Part shown: positions 57,992 through 64,000 of the stretch, in pieces
Layout of the letters: each line of letters begins with the position of its first letter
Position numbering within the stretch: position 1 is the stretch's first letter
Source of the DNA: Bacteroidota bacterium
GTDB lineage: Bacteria > Bacteroidota > Bacteroidia > AKYH767-A > OLB10
Direction: 5' to 3'
NCBI GenBank assembly: GCA_019136655.1
Contig: JAGVTU010000005.1
Coordinates: 62,001 to 126,000 of the forward strand
Length of the DNA: 64,000 nucleotides
The notes under the pieces: generated by a model
The model's input: only the letters and a program-made list of their open reading frames with translations
Database searches by the model: none
What the model was told of the DNA's origin: nothing
Translations under genes and position numbers: made by a program

Positions 57992-59545
57992 ATGCCGATA
58001 AAAAAAATTCTTGTATTAGTAGCCGGATTTTTACCCTTGGTGGGTATAAGTCAGGTTTCTTCGGACGACATGGCAATAAAGCCGGGCGATCCTGTTGTAT
58101 CAACACTTGACAGCTTGTTATCCATCAGAAATGTATTGCGCCTTTCAGAAGCCGATATGATTTCAAAAGATGCCGTAGCTCCCAATGCTGTAGTTCTGAG
58201 CAATGATTTTATTCAGTCACGCATCTCAAAAATTTCTACACCTGTTCCATTAACCTACAATAATCAGGTTAAAAGATATATTGAACTCTATGCTTCGCAG
58301 CGTGTGCAACTTACATCAAGAGTTTTGGGTTTATCACGTTTATATTTCCCTGTTTTTGAGCAGATGCTTGATAAATATAATATTCCTGTTGAATTTAAAT
58401 ATCTTTCAATTGTCGAATCAGCACTTAACCCAATAGCAGTATCATCTGCAGGTGCTACAGGAATATGGCAGTTTATGTACAATACAGGAAAACTTTATGG
58501 TTTAAATATCAACTCATATATTGATGAGCGCAGAGATGTGATGAAAGCAACAGACGCTGCATGCCGTTATTTTAAAGAGATGTATGATATTTATGGTGAC
58601 TGGTTGTTGGTAGTTGCATCATATAATTGTGGTCCCGGAAATGTAAACCGGGCCATTGCACGTGCAGGAGGTTCAAAAAACTTTTGGGAAATAAGTCGCT
58701 TCTTACCTGCTGAAACAAGAGGGTATGTGCCTGCATTTATTGCAGCCACCTATGTGATGAACTATGCAAACGATTATCAGATTTACCCTACCGCGCCTGC
58801 TTATACTTTTTATGATGTGGACAGCGTTGGAGTAAAAGAAAAAGTTTCTCTAAGACAGTTAAGTCAGACATTAGATATTCCTTATGATGTAATTTCTTTT
58901 CTCAATCCGATTTACAAAAGAGGAATAATTCCGGGAGAAGGATATAAACTGAACTTGCCTTCAGATAAAATCAGTCAGTATATTGCCAATGAAGCAACCA
59001 TTTATGCACTGAGCGGAAAAGAACTTGCACCATTTTCAGTGGCATTAGCTGATGATGCAAATTATGTGCAGGTAAAGCGTCATGTGAAGGTGAGAAAAGG
59101 AGAAAGCATTTATGCTTTTGCACAACGAAATAACTGTACTGCTTCACAGATTAAAAAATGGAACAGGCTAAAGTCAAATCATCTGGTTGCAGGACGTTCA
59201 CTGGTGGTGATGGCAATGGTGAAACAAACTCCTGCGAAAGCAGTTAATGATAATATTGCTGAGAATAAAATAGTTCCTGATGTAAAGGACTCATCAACTG
59301 TATGTGCTGATTCAACAGAAGAAACTATAGCTACATCAAGTGTTGAGCAAAAACAAAGTGATGTCCATACGGAAGTGAAACAACATCCTGATTTTATTTA
59401 TCATTTGGTGCAGCCTGGCGATACCTTATGGAATATCGCTAAACGTTATGATGGTGTAACAGTGGAATCATTAAAAGAGGTAAATAACTTCTCTTCTAAG
59501 TACACACTTAAAGTAGGTGCTAAGATTAAAGTTCCTGCAAGTTAA
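57992..59545 (+). CDS. MltD-like lytic transglycosylase with LysM repeats
   Basis: A 517-residue periplasmic or outer-membrane murein hydrolase. It has a signal peptide (MPIKKILVLVAGFLPLVGIS). The SLT domain (about residues 115-255) shows IPVEFKYLSIVESALNPIAV with the catalytic Glu, SSAGATGIWQFMYNTGKLYG, RRDVMKATDAACRYFKEMYD and VVASYNCGPGNVNRAIARAG. Two LysM domains follow: HVKVRKGESIYAFAQRNNCT and, at the C-terminus, HLVQPGDTLWNIAKRYDGVT. Unlike MltD it has no clear lipobox. The start at 57992 is chosen over the TTG at 57983. It is convergent with cvpA. Confidence 0.9.
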   Translation: MPIKKILVLVAGFLPLVGISQVSSDDMAIKPGDPVVSTLDSLLSIRNVLRLSEADMISKDAVAPNAVVLSNDFIQSRISKISTPVPLTYNNQVKRYIELYASQRVQLTSRVLGLSRLYFPVFEQMLDKYNIPVEFKYLSIVESALNPIAVSSAGATGIWQFMYNTGKLYGLNINSYIDERRDVMKATDAACRYFKEMYDIYGDWLLVVASYNCGPGNVNRAIARAGGSKNFWEISRFLPAETRGYVPAFIAATYVMNYANDYQIYPTAPAYTFYDVDSVGVKEKVSLRQLSQTLDIPYDVISFLNPIYKRGIIPGEGYKLNLPSDKISQYIANEATIYALSGKELAPFSVALADDANYVQVKRHVKVRKGESIYAFAQRNNCTASQIKKWNRLKSNHLVAGRSLVVMAMVKQTPAKAVNDNIAENKIVPDVKDSSTVCADSTEETIATSSVEQKQSDVHTEVKQHPDFIYHLVQPGDTLWNIAKRYDGVTVESLKEVNNFSSKYTLKVGAKIKVPAS

Positions 59546-59551
59546 GCTGAC

Positions 59552-60076
59552 TTATTTATTGCCATCACCTTCCAGATTATTTCTGAATTCGTTTTTTATA
59601 TCCTGAAAAGCAGGAGTAAGAAAGGTGGAAGTTTTTAAAACAGGATTATACAATACCGATTCTTTCCTGGTTTCCTTATTGATAAAATTCAGGTGTGGTT
59701 CAAGTGATTTCAACAACCAAAGAATAACACTTATCACCAATGCGAATTTTAGTAAGCCGAAAACCGCTCCCGCAATTTTATTAAACACGTTCAAATCACC
59801 GGCTTTCAAAACACCTTCAAGCAAACGTGCATACAAAATAAAGATTGCCATGATAATTCCTGAAACGATAAAAAATCCTACCCACGAAGGAATGGCACTG
59901 TCTTTAGAAACAAACTGCTGCAACCACGATTGAGCAAGACCTGAAAACTTAAAAGCTAAATACAAGCCGGCAATAAGACCTAAGATCATGGCAATTTCGT
60001 AAATGAGGCCACGAGTAAATCCTTTGTATGCTCCCCAAAGCAGCGGTATGGCAATTACAAGATCGAGAATGTTCAT
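59552..60076 (-). CDS. CvpA family membrane protein
   Basis: A 174-residue protein with four membrane helices: LDLVIAIPLLWGAYKGFTRG, YEIAMILGLIAGLYLAFKFS, FFIVSGIIMAIFILYARLLE and GLLKFALVISVILWLLKSLE. The pattern is that of CvpA, needed for colicin V production in E. coli and otherwise linked to envelope stress tolerance. The polar C-terminus (NKETRKESVLYNPVLKTSTF) is cytoplasmic or periplasmic. It is convergent with the transglycosylase gene, with only 6 bases between the stops. No partner gene adjoins. Confidence 0.88.
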   Translation of the reverse strand: MNILDLVIAIPLLWGAYKGFTRGLIYEIAMILGLIAGLYLAFKFSGLAQSWLQQFVSKDSAIPSWVGFFIVSGIIMAIFILYARLLEGVLKAGDLNVFNKIAGAVFGLLKFALVISVILWLLKSLEPHLNFINKETRKESVLYNPVLKTSTFLTPAFQDIKNEFRNNLEGDGNK

Positions 60077-60193
60077 GCAGATAAATACACTTCAAAGAAA
60101 AGAAGGAATGAGAAGCGGCAAAACGCTGTTATTTGCGATTACCCAACAATGCAATGTTAAAAGAAAACAGAAGAAATAGAATGGAACTGTTGA

Positions 60194-61117
60194 TTAAACC
60201 AGCGTAATATCGAACTGAACCAAATCAATAAATTCCTGAATACGCTCATTCAGTTCTTCTGATGAAAGATTTATAATGCGTTCGGTTCCGAATTTTTCTA
60301 CACAGAACGAAGCCATTGCCGATCCATAAATGATGGCACGTTTCATACTGCTGAACGATATATCTCTCGATTTTGCCAGATAACCGATAAACCCTCCGGC
60401 AAAAGTGTCACCGGCACCTGTCGGGTCAAACACATCTTCCAGAGGAAGTGCAGGAGCAAAGAAAACCTGATTCTCGTGGAATAGCAATGCACCATGCTCT
60501 CCTTTTTTGATAACCAGATAGCGTGGACCCATGGCAAGAATTTTCTTGGCTGCTTTTACCAGTGAATATTCATTGGTGAGTTGTCGTGCTTCAGCATCGT
60601 TGATAGTAAGAACATCAACCATGGCAATGTTTTCAAGCAAGTCATCCATGGCTGTTTCCATCCAAAAGTTCATGGTGTCCATCACAATAAGTTTAGGACG
60701 TTTTTTCAAACGCTCTATTACCTGCCTCTGAATCTTAGGCATCAGGTTACCTAACATCAAAAACTCGCATCCCTGATAACTTTCAGGAATAATCGGATCA
60801 AAATTGGCAAGCACATTCAGTTGTGTATCCAATGTATCGCGGCTGTTCATGTCGGTATGATAGCGGCCACTCCAGAAAAATGATTTTTGTCCCTCTAATA
60901 TCTGTAACCCTTCGGTGCGCACACGGTGGTTATTGAACTCCTGAATCATTGACTGTGGAAAGTCATCACCCACAACACCTACCAGATTTACCTGTGAGGC
61001 AAAATACGATGCCGATAAGGAAGCATAAGTAGCAGCACCTCCTATAATTTTATCGGTTTTGCCAAAAGGCGTTTCAATAGCATCAAAAGCAACAGTTCCA
61101 ACTACAAGTAATGACAT
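60194..61117 (-). CDS. PfkB-family sugar or nucleoside kinase
   Basis: A 307-residue ribokinase-fold kinase. It starts VVGTVAFDAIETPFGKTDKI, then the GGAATYASLSASYFASQVNL block, GVVGDDFPQSMIQ, and the PfkB signature 2 VFDPTGAGDTFAGGFIGYLA with the catalytic Asp. Typical ATP-site residues are in YLVIKKGEHGALLF. The family phosphorylates fructose, ribose or nucleosides; the short insertion around NFWMETAMDDLLE does not identify the substrate. It is divergent from pyk, but the pairing may be incidental. Confidence 0.87.
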   Translation of the reverse strand: MSLLVVGTVAFDAIETPFGKTDKIIGGAATYASLSASYFASQVNLVGVVGDDFPQSMIQEFNNHRVRTEGLQILEGQKSFFWSGRYHTDMNSRDTLDTQLNVLANFDPIIPESYQGCEFLMLGNLMPKIQRQVIERLKKRPKLIVMDTMNFWMETAMDDLLENIAMVDVLTINDAEARQLTNEYSLVKAAKKILAMGPRYLVIKKGEHGALLFHENQVFFAPALPLEDVFDPTGAGDTFAGGFIGYLAKSRDISFSSMKRAIIYGSAMASFCVEKFGTERIINLSSEELNERIQEFIDLVQFDITLV

Positions 61118-61142
61118 AATATCCTGATTTTAAAATTCCGCG

Positions 61143-61150
61143 CAAAACTA
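61143..61150 (-). promoter_or_regulatory. Bacteroidota -7 element for the PfkB-family gene
   Basis: The minus strand reads TAGTTTTG, 25 bases before the ATG at 61117. Confidence 0.55.
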
Positions 61151-61223
61151 AACTTTTAATCGGAAACAGAGGCTTTGTGTTTACATCACAGAAAATTTAA
61201 AATCAGCGACCTGATAAATTCAA

Positions 61224-61231
61224 TATTTTTG
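61224..61231 (+). promoter_or_regulatory. Bacteroidota -7 element for pyk-recX
   Basis: TATTTTTG, 49 bases before the pyk ATG. No TTG lies at normal spacing. Confidence 0.5.
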
Positions 61232-61280
61232 ATGCCGTTTATGTGAAGTCAGAAAGCTGCCCGATTTTCAAACTGAAATT

Positions 61281-62708
61281 ATGATACAATTTAATAAAAC
61301 AAAAATCATCACAACACTGGGCCCGGCCACAGGTACTAAAGACATGATTTGGAAACTGATAAAAGCAGGTGCTGATGTTATGCGCATCAATGCTTCGCAT
61401 GGCGATCATCAGTTTTTAAAATCTATAGTGGATAATGTTCGCAGCATCAATGAAGAGGAAAACCTAAACATTGCATTGCTGCTCGATTTGCAAGGTCCCA
61501 AAATCCGCATTGGCGAAATTGAATCAGGTGAATGTGTGCTCAGCGATAAACAAACTTTTATACTTACAACCGAGGAGATGACCGGTAATGCGCAGAAAGC
61601 TACCATACGTTACAGTCATTTTTCGTCAGATGTAAAAAAGGGTGATATTGTGCTGATTGATGACGGTAAACTAAAACTGGAAGTGAAAAAAGTGGAAGCC
61701 AATGGCGATGTGGTTACGCAGGTCATCAATGGTGGTGTACTCATGTCGCGTAAAGGAGTTAATCTTCCATTTACCAAAATAAGTATTCCCTCCATCACTG
61801 AAAAAGATCGTGAAGATATTTCCTTCGCTCTTGAAAATGATATAGAATGGATAGGTTTGTCGTTTGTACGCACTGCAAAGGACATTATTGATCTGAAAAA
61901 TATTATCAAAGAACATGGCAAGCCGATGCGAGTGATTGCAAAAATAGAAAAGCCTGAAGCTGTGCGAAATATGGATGAGATTATTGATGTTGCAGATGGC
62001 ATTATGGTGGCACGTGGCGATTTGGGTGTGGAGATTGACCTGGCACAGGTGCCTATCATTCAGAAAAAACTGGTTCATAAAAGTCGTGCTGCGGGAATTC
62101 CTGTAATCATTGCAACACAAATGATGGAGAGCATGATTACCAACTTCAGGCCAACACGTGCCGAAGCAAATGATGTGGGTAATGCTGTGTATGATGGTGC
62201 TGATGCGCTTATGCTGAGTGCCGAAACTTCGGTAGGAAAATTTCCTGTTGAAACGGTTAACTCCATGCGAAGAATTATTCAGGCAATTGAATATGATCAG
62301 AGTATTTATTACCGAATGAATCATCCTGACAAACATTCCAAAACATTTATATCCGACACACTTTGTTACCATGCTGTGGAGCTTGCGCAACAGTCAGGAG
62401 CCAAAGCCATAGCCGCAATGACACATTCAGGTTATACAGCATTCAAAATTTCGAGTCAGCGTCCAAGAGCAGGTATTTTTATTTTCACGGACTACAAACC
62501 TATTCTCAATACTCTGAATCTTGTGTGGGGGGTGCGTGGATTGTATTACAATAAATACATCAGCACCGACCAGACCATTGACGATATTAAGAATACGCTG
62601 AAGAATGACGGCTACATTGATACAGGTGATGTAATCATACATGTGGCCAGTACGCCCATGCAGAAACGTTCAAGAGCCAATACTATTAAAATAAATGTAG
62701 TGGACTAA
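61281..62708 (+). CDS. pyk: Pyruvate kinase
   Basis: Converts phosphoenolpyruvate and ADP to pyruvate and ATP, the last glycolytic step. The 475-residue protein has the N-terminal KIITTLGPATGTKDMIWKLI, RINASHGDH (usually RxNFSHG), LLDLQGPKIRIGEI, the catalytic Lys in RVIAKIEKPEAVRNMDEII, the MVARGDLGVEIDLAQVPIIQ block and ATQMMESMI. The C-terminal domain is complete. It stops directly before recX without any gap (62708/62709), so the two are one transcript. Confidence 0.96.
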   Translation: MIQFNKTKIITTLGPATGTKDMIWKLIKAGADVMRINASHGDHQFLKSIVDNVRSINEEENLNIALLLDLQGPKIRIGEIESGECVLSDKQTFILTTEEMTGNAQKATIRYSHFSSDVKKGDIVLIDDGKLKLEVKKVEANGDVVTQVINGGVLMSRKGVNLPFTKISIPSITEKDREDISFALENDIEWIGLSFVRTAKDIIDLKNIIKEHGKPMRVIAKIEKPEAVRNMDEIIDVADGIMVARGDLGVEIDLAQVPIIQKKLVHKSRAAGIPVIIATQMMESMITNFRPTRAEANDVGNAVYDGADALMLSAETSVGKFPVETVNSMRRIIQAIEYDQSIYYRMNHPDKHSKTFISDTLCYHAVELAQQSGAKAIAAMTHSGYTAFKISSQRPRAGIFIFTDYKPILNTLNLVWGVRGLYYNKYISTDQTIDDIKNTLKNDGYIDTGDVIIHVASTPMQKRSRANTIKINVVD

Positions 62709-63161
62709 ATGGTGAGCAGCGACATTCTGAATAAGGCAAAAAAATATTGCGCATATCAGGAGCGCTCGCAACAGGAAGTGAGGGATAAACTTTATTCATT
62801 GGGTTTGCATAAAAGCGATGTGGAGGAAACTCTTGCACTGCTGGTGACAGAAGATTATGTAAACGAGCAACGTTTTGCAGTGGCCTATGCAGGAGGAAAA
62901 TTCAGGATAAAAAAATGGGGTAAAATAAAAATCAAACAAGGACTTAAGCAGAAAAAAGTTTCTGACTATTGTATCCGCTATGCATTAAACAGCATCAGCA
63001 ATGGCGACTACAGAAAATGTATTTCAGAAATTATTTCAGAAAAAAATGCCAGAGTGACAGAAAAAGATTTGGTCAAACGCAAAGCTAAAATTGCCCGGCA
63101 GGTAATTTCGCGTGGCTTTGAACCGACCCTGGTGTGGGATTTACTGAATGACGCAGATTAA
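62709..63161 (+). CDS. recX: RecX family recombination regulator
   Basis: A 150-residue helical protein that limits RecA filaments. RecX features are KAKKYCAYQERSQQEVRDKL, LLVTEDYVNEQRFAVAYAGG, the RKKWGKIKIKQGL-like FRIKKWGKIKIKQGLKQKKV and ARQVISRGFEPTLVWDLL. The ATG follows the pyk stop codon directly. RecX is usually near recA; here it is behind pyk, so pairing with recA must be in trans. Its stop overlaps that of a small convergent ORF by 4 bases. Confidence 0.92.
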   Translation: MVSSDILNKAKKYCAYQERSQQEVRDKLYSLGLHKSDVEETLALLVTEDYVNEQRFAVAYAGGKFRIKKWGKIKIKQGLKQKKVSDYCIRYALNSISNGDYRKCISEIISEKNARVTEKDLVKRKAKIARQVISRGFEPTLVWDLLNDAD

Positions 63162-63298
63162 TGAGATAATGTAATCTTCTTGTGGTTAAGTGCTTCAATT
63201 TCTTCAGCAAATAAATCGCGCAGGAAAGCGAGAATGGCTTTAGGCTGAGTAATGATTTTTTTAGCCCTTTTGGTTTTTTTAGCAGTTACCTTTTTCAT
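63158..63298 (-). CDS. Small basic protein of 46 residues (possible)
   Basis: An ORF of 46 codons. The product is MKKVTAKKTKRAKKIITQPK followed by AILAFLRDLFAEEIEALNHK and a short tail. Two-thirds of the first 20 residues are Lys, Arg or Thr, and the rest forms an amphipathic helix. This is the profile of small nucleic-acid or ribosome-associated proteins, but I do not recognise it. Support comes from its stop codon, which overlaps that of recX in TTAA exactly like three other convergent gene pairs in this window. There is no clear promoter element. A chance ORF cannot be excluded. Confidence 0.45.
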   Translation of the reverse strand: MKKVTAKKTKRAKKIITQPKAILAFLRDLFAEEIEALNHKKITLSH

Positions 63299-63448
63299 TG
63301 TCTTTGTTTTTAAATGTTATACTTTTAATTCGGTAAATCATCTATTCAAATGCCGTACCAAAATTTTATCTTTAAAAGGGCATCAGTGATACTTTTCTGA
63401 ACATTTGTTAAATTTCGTTATACCCAAATATGGTAAAGCTTCTAATTT

Positions 63449-63456
63449 TAGCTTTG
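63449..63456 (+). promoter_or_regulatory. Bacteroidota -7 element for the M1 peptidase gene
   Basis: TAGCTTTG, 19 bases before the ATG at 63476. Confidence 0.55.
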
Positions 63457-63475
63457 TGTAATAAAACCATTTATT

Positions 63476-64000
63476 ATGACGCGACCTGTATTTAAGACTA
63501 TGCTGTTTTGTATAGCGGTGTTGCTTCAGCAGTCATCCTTTGCGCAACTTCTTTCGGGAAAAGAAAAAAAATTTACCCATGCTGATTCACTTCGTGGAAT
63601 GCTGACACCTTTCCGCACCTGCTATGATGTTACTTATTATGACCTGAATGTGGATATTGATATGGAGAATAAATCCATCAGTGGTTATAACAAAATTTAT
63701 TTTGATGCAGTCAGTGATTTTGAAGTGATGCAGGTGGACTTATCTTCCCTTTTAAAAATAGCCTATATCACCGATCGCGGAAACAACTCATTGCGGTTTA
63801 CCCGCGATGGCGATGCAGTTTTCATCACCATGAATACTAAAATCAATAATGGCGAACGAAATTATATCTCCATCCATTATTCCGGTAAACCACAGGAAGG
63901 CAGGATGCTTCCCTGGGATGGCGGTTTCAAATGGACGAAAGATGCAGATGATCAACCGTGGACTGCTGTTGCCTGTCAGGGGACCGGTGCAAGCGTATGG
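63476..64000 (+). CDS. M1 family aminopeptidase, N-terminal part
   Basis: The frame is open to the end of the window, giving 175 residues of a longer protein. It begins with a signal peptide (MTRPVFKTMLFCIAVLLQQS plus SFA), then LTPFRTCYDVTYYDLNVDID, MENKSISGYNKIYFDAVSDF and the IHYSGKPQEGRMLPWDGGF block. These are the N-terminal beta-saddle of M1 metallopeptidases (aminopeptidase N-like), ahead of the GAMEN and HExxH motifs, which lie beyond the window. Exported M1 peptidases digest peptides in the periplasm or outside; several in Bacteroidota carry a T9SS sorting domain, which cannot be checked here. Confidence 0.85.
   Translation, partial: MTRPVFKTMLFCIAVLLQQSSFAQLLSGKEKKFTHADSLRGMLTPFRTCYDVTYYDLNVDIDMENKSISGYNKIYFDAVSDFEVMQVDLSSLLKIAYITDRGNNSLRFTRDGDAVFITMNTKINNGERNYISIHYSGKPQEGRMLPWDGGFKWTKDADDQPWTAVACQGTGASVW

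Noticed and set aside
61671-62390. Open reading frame of 239 codons on the minus strand within pyk
   Set aside because: Long, but antisense to a clearly conserved enzyme. The translation is rich in His, Asn and Cys with no protein-like domain.

Overview
The window is AT-rich bacterial DNA, almost certainly from the phylum Bacteroidota. The signs are the Bacteroidota-type promoter element TAnnTTTG in front of many genes, A-rich leaders without clear Shine-Dalgarno sequences, a type IX secretion C-terminal sorting domain, a FadL/SGNH-lipoprotein pair, and families most common in this phylum (DUF2851, DUF4249-like, DUF983, GIN/DUF2807). I cannot place it below phylum. Coding density is high; no gene-free stretch exceeds about 260 bases. 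There are no insertion sequences, prophage genes, CRISPR arrays or rRNA operons. One tRNA gene, tRNA-Thr(CGT), is present.

Layout. 1-6.9 kb: end of an unrecognised gene, beta-carbonic anhydrase, MmcQ/YjbR protein, a [2Fe-2S] ferredoxin, then frr, prfA and pyrF, followed by DUF4184, DUF2851 and PspC genes. 7-11.4 kb: ABC ATPase and permease, Ppx/GppA phosphatase and a sigma-54-type response regulator. 11.4-19.5 kb: a GIN-domain outer-membrane protein, a hipB-hipS-hipT tripartite toxin-antitoxin operon, a secreted PNGase F-like protein, FadL, an SGNH lipoprotein and the tRNA. 19.5-31.3 kb: an ALDH16-like split aldehyde dehydrogenase pair, ArsC/Spx-like protein, an EamA exporter, yicC-gmk, an RluA-type synthase with DUF983, panB, a secreted coiled-coil protein, a DUF4249-like lipoprotein and dnaK. 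31.4-43 kb: acyltransferase, kynU-kmo, a PurF-like protein, DUF4258, an ALDH7 enzyme, and sufS-glnS-sufE. 43-50.7 kb: WD40 protein and PAS histidine kinase, an ABC exporter, a DnaJ/BatD-like membrane protein, arfB, an omega-amidase-like protein and an aminotransferase. 50.9-64 kb: small ORFs, hemW, a cyclase-family hydrolase, DUF502, a Wzi/RemB-like outer-membrane protein, a WecA-type transferase, an MltD-like transglycosylase, cvpA, a PfkB kinase, pyk, recX and the start of an M1 peptidase.

Most of the window is housekeeping. The main accessory system is the translationally coupled hipBST operon. Its small antitoxin-like HipS lacks any tryptophan, although the only structurally explained HipBST works through a conserved Trp, and its promoter is flanked by two matching palindromes. 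Other notable items are a DnaJ protein with a BatD-like domain and membrane anchor, a two-gene version of ALDH16, a sigma-54-like element in front of dnaK, a long inverted repeat at the PurF-like promoter, and four convergent gene pairs whose stop codons overlap by exactly four bases.

All functional calls rest on reading motifs by eye; no database search was run. Promoter calls are motif matches and have not been tested against transcript data.
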